Shown here one piece after another: positions 45,171 through 54,164 of a stretch of 64,000 nt of DNA; the first letter of the stretch is position 1, and every line of letters starts with the position of its first letter. A program made the translations under genes and the position numbers. Source of the DNA: Acanthococcus lagerstroemiae (lineage: Eukaryota; Arthropoda; Insecta; Hemiptera; Eriococcidae); contig CM063106.1 of assembly GCA_031841125.1 (NCBI GenBank), positions 39,304,001-39,368,000 on the forward strand, in the 5' to 3' direction. The notes beneath the pieces are model-generated. The model was given only the letters and a program-made list of their open reading frames with translations, was not told where the DNA came from and made no database searches.

Positions 45171-45344
45171 GTAAGTATACTTACCTTGAACCTTGAACAC
45201 GGCATGTTTGAATTGCTGGGGAAGAATTCATTTTGAAGATTCAGTAGAAAAGTACCTATTTGTAGCATCAATTTCCGATCTACTCTTCCCTTGCAGCTAT
45301 TCGTCAACGAAACTGATACCTTGAGAAGTCAGACAAATAACCCG

Positions 45345-45600
45345 TAGGTTTCCCGGATTACGCCCGGGTGTAAACCAGGTGGAAAGGCTTAAAGAGGGTG
45401 TATTCAGCAGTGAGCCCGGTAACTACCCTGAAACACCCTTGGTGAGCCCGGGTGAAAAAGGGGAGAAAGAGGGCTTATTCCGGGTAGTCGTCGCTGATTG
45501 GTTGAAGGATGGTGTAAACCAGGCTCAAAGTGGGCTGAAAAAGGGTGGTTTTTCCGCGGGCGTAAAAAAGGTGTTTCATTAAGCATCGGGAAGGAGTGTA
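45345..45600. repeat. GC-rich insertion with imperfect inverted ends
   Basis: A compact island far richer in G and C than its flanks, inside the first large intron of the transposase relic. The left end ATTACGCCCGGGTGTAAACC and the reverse complement of the right end TTACGCCCGCGGAAAAACC are alike. Internal copies of GGTGTAAACCAGG and AAAG.GGGCT recur. Likely a small unclassified MITE. Confidence 0.5.
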
Positions 45601-45803
45601 ATTCTCCCAATAATACAATAAATTGAGCAACTGTGTAATATCTCGAGAACTATAAGAATACTACAACAACGTCCCTCCTTCCCCTAATAGTAAAAGGTCT
45701 TCTTTATCAAATCAATCTATGAAACTGATAGAAATATTTGACTCCGTGTCCCCAGAGTACCCCAATACACTAAAAATTCCATCATTGTCAACGTATATAT
45801 AAC

Positions 45804-45826
45804 TTTTTTTTTTTTTTTTTTTTTTT
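45804..45826. repeat. Poly-T run (23 T)
   Basis: Homopolymer in intronic sequence; a comparable run lies at 46149-46171. Confidence 0.85.
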
Positions 45827-46148
45827 GCAATATGGGTGAAAGATACGTATTTTTTCAATAGAAAAATATATGTACATGATGTGCTTCACTTGAAGAAACA
45901 CATCATGGGAATCATTTGAGGGCTGTACACAAAATTTTACTCCCGTATATGGGCGTCTACCGGCCATGGTAAAGTTGGATAATCACTTTTATTCCTTCGT
46001 AGTTGCTCATTCTCTGCAGTTCTTACTATATGTGACATTTTTGTTGCCACAACTAGAAACCCTGAATCCTTATAGTCAAAAGAATGTTATGTATCATCCA
46101 TAAAATAATTTCCAATAATTCTGAAATTAATGTGGTTATGAATAACGC

Positions 46149-46171
46149 TTTTTTTTTTTTTTTTTTTTTTT
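46149..46171. repeat. Poly-T run (23 T)
   Basis: Homopolymer in the same large intron as the run at 45804. Confidence 0.85.
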
Positions 46172-46549
46172 AACTGAAAATCGATTTGCCGTACTTTAAA
46201 TTTTCCTTCGTCAACAACACCAATAAACTGTGAAGTAATTATCACAAGTATTGAGGAATCGCATATTTGTAGCGAGCCAAAACGCTGTTGGATGTATACA
46301 AACATGTTCCGTACATTCAGTTTTTGGGTGTTGCTTACAACCTAAAATCAATTTGTATACAAAATATTCCTTCGTCGACATCAAGACTAGTTTTCTTTCG
46401 TCGTATCCATGTGAAGTTTAAGCAAATGACGAAGGAATATTCGTTTTCATGAACATCTTGCATGTAATCGATCCACCGTGCAATCCTCAAAGCCATGGCC
46501 ATGTTGATGCTTGATGTTCATTATATCCAATGTTGTTTGACATAATATA

Positions 46550-46990
46550 GCGAAACAAAATGACAAAATGGTGAAATGACAATTGAATTTTCAAAATTTT
46601 GTCATATGATGAAACCTTAAAATATTTTTTGTCAGGACCGTTTTGTCAATGACATAACAAAAACAAAATGAATTCAGTGACAAAACAAAATGATAAATAA
46701 GATTAGGTTATGACATTTCCTCAATGCGTTTGAATTATGAACTAGGTAAGACGACATAATAATTGTTAAAAGCTTATGCTAAGCGACATTGCCATTGATG
46801 CTAGACTATACTGAGCGACATGATAAAAAGGAAGACAAAATGACAAAATAATTTTGTCAAGACGCAACAAAACCATGAAAAAACAAAATGGCAGAACTCT
46901 CTGGAAATGATAAAACTTATAACGTACCTATAATAAAAACAGATGAAATGCTTGTCTGACAAAATAACAGAAAGTTGTTTTGTCTAACAA
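46550..46990. repeat. Degenerate ACAAAATGAC tract
   Basis: Dense imperfect repeats of GACAAAATGAC and TTTTGTCA on both strands (GACAAAATGACAAAATGG, TTTTGTCAATGACATAAC, GACAAAATGACAAAATAATT). Low-complexity expansion in the transposase intron. Confidence 0.6.
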
Positions 46991-47119
46991 TACCTACTAG
47001 TTATATGTTTACTGAAAAAGAAAAGAAAGTTTCACCAATGAAAGTTTGAAAGTTTTATCAATGAAAGTATGAAAGTTTCCATCAACTGATAATGTTATTT
47101 TCTCTCTCTTTTTTCTTAG

Positions 47120-47218
47120 TACAGCAGTCTTTTAAATGACTGGGTTATAGCTCATTTCCCGCTAGATAAGAAACCTGGATATCTCGAGTTCATTTCTCAG
47201 GTTATTGAAAAAGTTATG
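47120..47218 (+). pseudogene. Candidate transposase exon (99 nt)
   Basis: Preceded by a strong polypyrimidine tract and TCTTAG, followed by ATG|GTAGGT. The 33 codons are fully open (YSSLLNDWVIAHFPLDKKPG, then YLEFISQVIEKVM) and in phase 0. I do not recognise the segment, but splice signals and position between the coiled coil and the FALTLHFYS-like block support its belonging to the transposase gene. Confidence 0.5.
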
Positions 47219-47518
47219 GTAGGTAGATCATGATAGTGCTTTTAGAGTTGACTATTTTAAGACCAAAAATAACAACAACAAAAATTCGGGATTTTATTTA
47301 TACATTTTTGAACGTTCGAGACAATACAGGCTCGGTTCCAATATTTAAGATATTATTCAGAAAGTCGATGCTCTGTCTTATCCCAACGAGCTTTGGTGTT
47401 TAATATTCATGTAAAAGTTTTGAGCCCTCTGAAAACAATTTCTTGATCCTGAGAAAAACTTGTCATTCTTATTCGTCTTCTTCTTTTGCTTTTCTGCTGC
47501 TTCTTCGTTTCCATCGTT

Positions 47519-47605
47519 TTCTTCTTCTTCTTCTTTTTCTTCTTCTTCTCCTTCTTCTCCTCCTTCTCCTCCTCCTTCTTCTTTTTCTTCTTCTTATTAT
47601 TATTA
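47519..47605. repeat. (TTC)n microsatellite
   Basis: CTTCTTCTTCTTC array with TCC and TTT interruptions in a transposase intron. Confidence 0.9.
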
Positions 47606-48089
47606 GATACTTTCTTTCTCACAGTGTTGCCAAATTTTAAACTCAAAGTTACTCAATGAGGCTTTTAAGAGAACTTTATTATTTTTAGTTGGAGGCCTCC
47701 GAATCCAAACATAAAATACTCCTATGACAATGTACATGCGGCTTTAGATTCCATCGAGGTTCTATTAGCCCCATCAAATGGACGCTGTTGAGCAGAATTG
47801 GAACATTAAATAGTACAAAATTCTGAACTCAAAAATTAATCAATTAGGTTTTTAGGAAAAATTTGATATTATATTTTTCGTTTAGGTAACCGTGAAAATA
47901 GTGCCAAATTTTCAAGACAAAGTACTCAATTTAGGCCCTATGAAAATCTTGTTATTATTAATAATAAGTATTTATTATTCCTTCACTGTCTACAAAAATT
48001 CTTTCGTCGTTTGCAAAATGTATCCCCCCGCCCTGGGGATGGTAGAGTATTGAAACTCATACATGCCTCAATTATACATTTCATGGGGG

Positions 48090-48234
48090 GAAAAAAAATT
48101 GTGAGCTATTGGGAGAATTACCCGTATTCGGATGAGATGAATCAATTTCGTTTAACCCTACGTTTTTATTCACTACCAGCTTACGATTTCATTCATCTTT
48201 TCGGAGCTCTTTACCTGAGGACCCATCAACCAAC
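48090..48234 (+). pseudogene. P-transposase exon: FALTLHFYS-like block
   Basis: YSDEMNQFRLTLRFYSLPAY, then DFIHLFGALYLRTHQP, matches the conserved Y...LR.FALTLHFYSPKAY.FVR..F...LPHP.T block before the catalytic domain of P/THAP9 transposases. LPHP has decayed to LRTHQP. It ends at a GTAGAT donor. The 5' boundary is uncertain because of a G/A homopolymer run at 48085-48098. Confidence 0.75.
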
Positions 48235-48297
48235 GTAGATGGTGTATTTGAGAGAAAAAAGTTCGAAAAATAATCTTTACTAGCCAAATACATACAG

Positions 48298-48668
48298 ATG
48301 ACAGTCATACATTCGCAAGTAGTCGTGTTAGGCCCATTCTTTTTTTTTTGGGGGGGGGGGAGGACGAAAGCTTATTTGAGAGATGTTGCCCTCATATATG
48401 ATGCGATAGCCACTCGATCAGATCACTGGTATTCAAAAAGGAATATTAATTTTATGGGTATTGCGACTTGGGCGGAATACTCACCGAAGATTCTGAAAAA
48501 TATGCCACCGAGGCCTTATTTTTTCGTATAATGAGCTATGCCTATAAATTTAAAGTACCTGTTGCGTATTTCTTAATAGATAAAATTACAGCTAAACTGC
48601 AAAGCCAGTTGTGTAAAGCTGTAATAACATCACTGTATGAATCAGAAGTTGTGGTTTCGACCACTAAG
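48298..48668 (+). pseudogene. P-transposase catalytic-core exon
   Basis: Begins after CATACAG. VALIYDAIATR carries the Asp expected at the first catalytic position (LMLD.M..R in the family). NINFMGI is followed by a frameshift near 48463 and then GGILTEDSEKYATEALFF, the ATEALVF block. VPVAYFLIDKITAKLQSQLC then VVVSTTK is the P.GYFL block and start of the V.S.T.DG block. Ends at AAG|GTAAGA in phase 0. A homopolymer T/G run at 48339-48360 interrupts the 5' part. Confidence 0.85.
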
Positions 48669-48897
48669 GTAAGATGCGACTATTGCTAACATTCGAACGT
48701 ATGTACTCATTAAGTTGGAATAATTACAGATTGTATACAGTACGAGCTACCGTCTCATCTGATAAAAAGTAAGAATTTAATTTGAGTATCCTGATTTAAG
48801 AGGTCAAATTAGCCAACAAATTAATAGAAAAAATTGCAGTATTTTTTAATACTAAATAAAGCCAGATAAAATTAAACTAAAAGCAAAGTCAGTAATA

Positions 48898-48982
48898 AAC
48901 ATCACTGTATGAATCAGAAGTTGTGGTTTCGACCACTAAGGTAAGATGCGACTATTGCTAACATTCGAACGTATGATATACT
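48898..48982 (+). pseudogene. Duplicated end of the catalytic exon
   Basis: Repeats the last ~45 bases of the 48298-48668 exon plus its donor and about 35 intron bases, almost without change (CATCACTGTATGAATCAG through GATGCGACTATTGC). It is the start of a tandem duplication whose first copy is 48626-48830. Confidence 0.85.
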
Positions 48983-49016
48983 CATGGGACGTAAGTTGGA
49001 TTTGGATAATTTACAG

Positions 49017-49091
49017 ACTGATTGTCCACATCCGTTAGATCCTACAGTACGAATTCATTGTATCCTAAAACCGTCTCATCTGATAAAATCA
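49017..49091 (+). pseudogene. P-transposase exon: HP/DP/H..K block
   Basis: Flanked by TTACAG on the left and TCA|GTAAGA on the right, exactly 25 codons, fully open. CPHPLDPTVRIHCILKPSHL, then IKS, matches the F.HP.......V....DPCHMLKL block. The DP Asp has changed to KP. The DGT..N segment that should precede it is missing, so an exon was lost, perhaps in the duplication. A shorter, deleted copy sits at about 48731-48768. Confidence 0.8.
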
Positions 49092-49136
49092 GTAAGAAAT
49101 ATTTTTTGGTAAAAATAATTTGAGTAGCCCAAAAGG

Positions 49137-49160
<24 letters not shown>
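49137..49160. repeat. Poly-T run (24 T)
   Basis: Homopolymer between two transposase exons, present in the second duplicate only. Confidence 0.9.
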
Positions 49161-49167
<7 letters not shown>

Positions 49168-49257
49168 ATCAAAACGATTCTCTAGATTTAAGAGGCAATA
49201 AATTTCAAATTAGCCAACAAATTCACCGGTTTTCATATTTTTGGAAACAAGAAAAAA

Positions 49258-49686
49258 ATGAAGGTTAATTTAGCCACACAGATGATTAGTTTGCGAGTCG
49301 CGGATACGGTTCAGTTTTTCAAAAATGAAAGTGAATCATTTAAAGATGCAGATGTCACAGTTGACTTTTTACTCATATTTGATCGACTGTATGTTATGAA
49401 TGCTTGTGATATATTTGGCTTTGGCTACAAAGCACCCATGTCCTTGTGTAATCATGCTGTATGGGAGTCATCAGAACTACATATATAAGACCATTGAAAT
49501 GTAAGGATACCGACTTTCTTCACCACCAGCGCAGAATACTGTTGGCTATAGATCTTTAGCTTCGGATTTATTGACAAGAATAGAAAATCCTCGTCTCTAT
49601 TTCCTTCCAGATAAAATGTCACAAGATCATGCCGAGTTGACATTCTCCTACATTCGGAGTCGTACTGGTCATAACAATAACCCACA
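49258..49686 (+). pseudogene. P-transposase C-terminal region
   Basis: KVNLATQMISLRVADTVQFF, then DADVTVDFLLIFDRLYVMNA and GFGYKAPMSLCN, matches the KLN..LAAQ..S..VA.AL......F....ATV.F....D..FD..N......GYK.P block. After a frameshift near 49470 and one stop, YRSLASDLL and MSQDHAELTFSYIRSRTG then HNNNP match the Y..SQDHLE..F...R...G.NNNPT block near the protein end. A hAT-like MITE interrupts it just after NNNP. Confidence 0.85.
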
Positions 49687-49937
49687 CAAGGGCGCAACTA
49701 AGGAGGAGGTTAGGGAGCTGTAGCCCTCCCCAAAATTCTTCAAAATGTTTTCAAAATAAATTTTTAAACGAAAAAAAAATTGATGTCGATGGCCAGATGC
49801 GGTTATGTTGCGTCGTAGGTTTGTACAAATTTACAGCTCATGAAAATAGGTAGGTACCAAATAGAGCTTTCACCCCTGCCCATTTTTTTGTCTAAATTGT
49901 AGCCTCCACCAAAAAAAAAGTTTTGATTGCGCCCCTA
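49687..49937. mobile_element. hAT-like MITE (251 bp) inside the transposase
   Basis: Ends CAAGGGCGCAACTAAGG and TTGATTGCGCCCCTA form inverted repeats. Flanks AACCCACA (49679-49686) and AGCTCACA (49938-49945) match at 6 of 8, consistent with an old 8-bp duplication. The coding sense resumes directly after it. Confidence 0.75.
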
Positions 49938-49945
49938 AGCTCACA

Positions 49946-50085
49946 TGCGTTAGAATTAAACTGGATTCTTAGGAAAATGTTATTTAGGAACTCCATTCAA
50001 CCCAGCAAGAATGCAAATTACTCCAGCCAAAGTGAGGAGTACTATTTTAGAATATTTTTACAATTCAATTTATCTCTAACTCAGT
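49946..50085 (+). pseudogene. P-transposase tail after the MITE
   Basis: WILRKMLFRNSIQPSKNANY (49972 onward) resembles the segment after NNNPT in P transposases (F..A...LL....I..S...NC). No clear stop or terminal repeat is visible. Confidence 0.55.
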
Positions 50086-50089
50086 CTTA

Positions 50090-51735
50090 GGTATACTTAA
50101 TCTGAATCAACTAATAATACATAAGGACTACTTTACTAAAATGCTACATATCAAGGTTTCTAAATTATTCAGAAAGGACAGAAAATTGTCTATAGGTCCT
50201 TTGATTATCCCCTCCAATTTTCGATGTAAGAGCCTCAACCTTAACTGATACGACCAAGCAATTTCATTTTCAAAATTAAAAATTTAGTTACAAAAAACGA
50301 GAAAAGAAAAATACGATTTTTGAATACGAGAGAAAATACTGAAATGAACAAGAGACAGAATAGCCATAATCAACCGTTTTCTGTTGTACCTCAAGCAGTG
50401 CCGGTACCCTCCCCCTCCTCCATCACCCAATGCATCCGGGTAGGACAAATCGTTACCGTTGTGCTGGAGCGTGATCAGAAAATCCCTTATTTTTGTAATC
50501 GCAGACAGAGACCATACAAACCATCAAGGATGTAGTAAAAAATTGGCATACACGATTCGCCGTAAAAGGATTGGCGCACAGATTGATACAATTTGGCAAA
50601 AGAACGGCGTATAGATAAAAAAGTTCACGTGTAACTAAATTTTAGCACAGAGGATTGGATGATGGTGCTGAGTAACGTACTAAAATCACACATTATTTGT
50701 AAGTTCAAACCAATAAGCGCCTAAAATTTCCCAGGATCAATTTTTTGCTTTTTCATATTTATTCAATATCAGTACTTGCCACTGAAAAATTTTAAGTGTT
50801 GAGAACGAGGGGGAGGGGGTTGTGAGCTAATTACTTCCCAAAAACAAAATTTTAGCTTACGCCAAAAAAAATTTGTTTATAGCTTGATTCATTTCCTCCA
50901 CCATGTCACTTTGTTTGGAGTTTTCGAGCTCAAACTGCGGAATCAAGGAAGTCTGAAAGTGACTGACGAATCGAACATTTTCCGAAAGAATAAATGATGC
51001 ATTCAATTTACAAGATTCGAAGTACAAATAGGTAATATATCCGAGAGTACGATTTATTATTATCAGGCACTGATTATTCGCTTCAGTTCTCGCGGATATA
51101 GGCCTCCGATGAACAGTGCGTTCATTCAAATTTACTTTTCAGTTACATTCAAACTGAATCATTAATCTGTAATTTAGTTCCAATCAGTTGATGAATAACT
51201 CACCGTTTTTTCTTCGCTACTTATAAGGCGTAAATGTATTTCTTGTAACTCCGATAATTGGTACATGCCGCGGGGAACATTTTGAAAACGAATTCGTAAA
51301 AGTTCCAATTTCGCTCGCCTAAATTGGATTCGCACAAGCAAGTTGTTTTGCAAGTCCTCTGATAATTAATTTTTGAGTAATAACGTTGGCTCTATTTTAT
51401 AATTGCGTTTCCTGGTCCGGAATAATTTTATGTTTACGAAGTGTATGCAGGAAAAGTGAGAAGTATGTGGTACCTACTAAACCAACCAATAAGAAATACA
51501 GGAATTGATATTCGAAACAGCTATCGGTAAATAAATTATTAACTTAGATATTAGGGCGGTTCTTATTTTAAATATTGTCTCGAAAAATTATCCTCTCCTC
51601 CTCCTGGAAGTCGTTGATTTAAAAAAAAAATCACAAAAAAGTTAAAGCTCGATCTGATAATATTGACCGGTGTCTTACAGAGAGGATCAATTCTATGGGC
51701 TCATTTAAATGAGCCCAGTTTGGATTTTGGAGCTC
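50090..51735. other. No gene recognised
   Basis: Unassigned sequence. The C-rich piece at 50400-50425 is not a recognisable element end. A perfect 22-bp palindrome lies at 51696-51717. Confidence 0.4.
51696..51717. repeat. Perfect 22-bp palindrome
   Basis: TGGGCTCATTT and its exact reverse complement meet without a spacer. It lies just before the satellite array. Confidence 0.95.
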
Positions 51736-51749
51736 ATATCGATTTACTG

Positions 51750-52500
51750 ATTCTATTTCCGAAATTAACGAAACTAAAACCTTTTATTCCATTATATTGG
51801 CCAAGTTCTCTGGTGAAGACAAATTAGTCCCCTCAAGAAAGATTGGCTGAAGGCTCAAACTAGAATCGTGTCAAACATCCAATGAAATTTTCTAACTCGA
51901 CGACCCAAAAACCCGTCTTCCGGATACTTCGTTCGATTCTTAAAAAGGACTAATTTTGCCTATTTGCAAGGGAAAGATTTGGATTTCGTGATTCTTTAGG
52001 ATTTTGAAAAAGATCTGATTGAATTTCTAAAATCTACGACCCCCCCCCCTCTCCAAAAACATTCCAATAAATTGCTCAACTTTTTGTCACTGTCAAATTC
52101 GCTCTTTTAAAGGGGTTCACCAATCTGAGTCTAATTGAAAATTGACAGAATTTTCGAACTGAGCGACCCAAAAACTTCAATATCGATACGTTTTTCAACT
52201 TTTTTAGTAAAGTCAAATTAGCTGATTTGAAGGGGAGGAGTCTGATTTGGAGTTCATATCAATATCGGACGAAAAATCTGGTGCGATATTCGAAATCAGC
52301 GGCTCAAAAAACTCTACTTTCGATACGTTGTTCAATTTTTCAAGCTGAGTCAATTTTCCTATTTTGAGTCTGAAATTCGGATTTCTGGACCAAATCAGAA
52401 TTAGATCAAGAATCTGATGCATTCGCGAGATGAAATCCGCATTTTGATACTTCGATATTTTTCTATTTAGAATTCCAAAGTTGGTGAAACGTTCAAGCCT
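51750..52500 (+). repeat. ~134-bp satellite, about six units
   Basis: Units start near 51750, 51883, 52020, 52146, 52282 and 52418. Each has a TTTC.AA..(C/G)(A/G)(A/G)CG.C.CAAAAA-like core, then GATAC.T..TTCAA.TTTT, then a GGAGTCTGATTTGGA-like segment. Spacing is 126-137 bp and divergence about 25-30% by eye. No protein is encoded. Confidence 0.7.
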
Positions 52501-53759
52501 CCTTCTTTTTTTGGGGGGGGGGGGGGACTTTGTTCCCTTAAAGAGAAATTGGATCCTACCACATGGAGATCTTCGTTACCCCATGTTGGTCCGACTTCGT
52601 ATTTGGAAAAAAATAAGGGAATTATCTTTTGACACCTTGTTATTATGTAAAGAAGACTGGAGAGGATTTGGACAAAATTTACGGTACTGGATTTTATAGA
52701 ACCGGATCCATTGGAAAAGTTGGACTGGGTAATCCCTCAAAAACCTTGGAACTTTTTTTGAGGGTTTCCACCACACCCGTGATCTCATTTGGAATAGGCT
52801 CCATAATTATTTAAATTTTTTAAAAACTCTATTTTTGTCCGAGTTAATTCCATGGGGTGGGAGGGTATGGACAGACCTGGAGGAGATTTTAGATACACTG
52901 AAAAACATGCAAGATTTCATAGAAAAAACGAAAAACTTTATTTTTATGCTGATTAGATCTCATGAGTAGTACATAACATTATTAAAAATGAAAAAAGAAA
53001 AAATATCGTTACGCTAAGTTTGACCCGAGAATAGTGAATAATATAAATCCATGATGGCTGAAAGTTTTCGGCGAGGCCGTATTTCGCAAAATATAGAGAA
53101 TTGAAATTTTGAATAATCTCATATTTGTGGGTGGGCTGCATATAAGACCAAGGCATCCTATTAAACACGAAAGAGATGCCTTAGATTATTCTGTATTCTT
53201 CTACAAAATAATTTTCCAAAATTTGTCCAAAACCTCCCACCCTCTCAGTTTTTACAAAAACATTATTAACTTCATGTGTATTCGTTGTATTCACGATACC
53301 TACCACTGAGTTATATGACGCAGAATAGTAGGTACATACTTTCGTATAATTACTTGGTTTACTTTTTTGGTCTAACGGAAACAAAAATTATTTGAAAAAA
53401 AAAAAATTGCGAGATTGACAAAAAATTGCAAAAATTTGCATACTTAAAGAATACGAAAATAATTTCTATTAGTAAACAACTGCACCAAGGTGTCATTTGA
53501 CTTGTTTCACCAAAATTTTGACCATTTAGGTGCTCAGCAAGCTCTGTCAATCGGTGATTGTCCAAATCTTCCCCCTGTCCAGGTCCTCCCAAGTCTCTCC
53601 TGCTTACCTATAAGGTGTTTCACAAATTAACCCCCCTTTTTTTAATCAGACGTCAGATAACAACGGAATGAAAATGGCCTTCAAGTGACACGGTCGGCCT
53701 TTTACATTTAGCGTGAAAAAGTTTTCTCATCCGCAGAAGGGGGATGGAACGTACCACTC

Positions 53760-54160
53760 TTTTGAGAACCTCGAACGGGACGATATCGAGGTAAGCATTT
53801 CTTTTGCATCAGATTTTTGATCCAATCCATATTTGGGCTCAAAAATTCAAATTTTTCACCCAAAGTGAGCCAAGTTGATTTGTCTTGAAAAGTTGAATGA
53901 GATATCGAATCAGGATTCATTTGGGTCTCTGGTTTCGAATATCGCATCAGATGTCTCACTCGACCTTGATTTGGGCTTCAAATTCAACTTATCCCCCTTT
54001 AGTAAGCCAATTTGACATTACCAAAAAAATTGAAAAGCTACCGGAATAAAAGCTTCTTGTACCTCAGTGTTCGAAAATGCAAGCACGTTTTCGATTTCAT
54101 CCCGACTGATGTGCTAGTTTTTTTGTTTTTTTTTTCAAAAGTGTCCGTTCGACTCGGCCA
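53760..54160 (-). repeat. Same ~134-bp satellite, inverted, about three units
   Basis: Reverse-orientation units near 53813, 53945 and 54075 share TTTCGAATATCGCATCAGAT, and TTTGGGCTCAAAAATTC with the inverse of the 51.75-52.5 kb array. The two arrays face each other across 1.26 kb. Confidence 0.65.
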
Positions 54161-54164
54161 AAAA

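Larger units (their letters stand above)
44540..50085 (+). pseudogene. P-element superfamily transposase relic with introns
   Basis: Exons spread over 5.5 kb, in the order of the P/THAP9 transposase family: a coiled coil (45.1 kb), the FALTLHFYS-like block (48.1-48.2 kb), the catalytic region ending with YFLIDKITAK (48.3-48.7 kb), the block corresponding to HP..P......DP.H..K (49.0 kb), VNLATQMISLRVADTVQFF (49.26 kb), and SQDHAELTFS...NNNP (49.6 kb). Consensus GT and AG sites bound several exons. Frameshifts, a stop, an exon duplication and a MITE insertion show it is dead. P transposases excise and insert the element using GTP as cofactor (family knowledge). The element's own terminal repeats were not found. 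Confidence 0.85.

Noticed and set aside
47407..47646. Lys/Glu-rich or Leu-rich frames
   Set aside because: Simple translation of the (TTC)n microsatellite.
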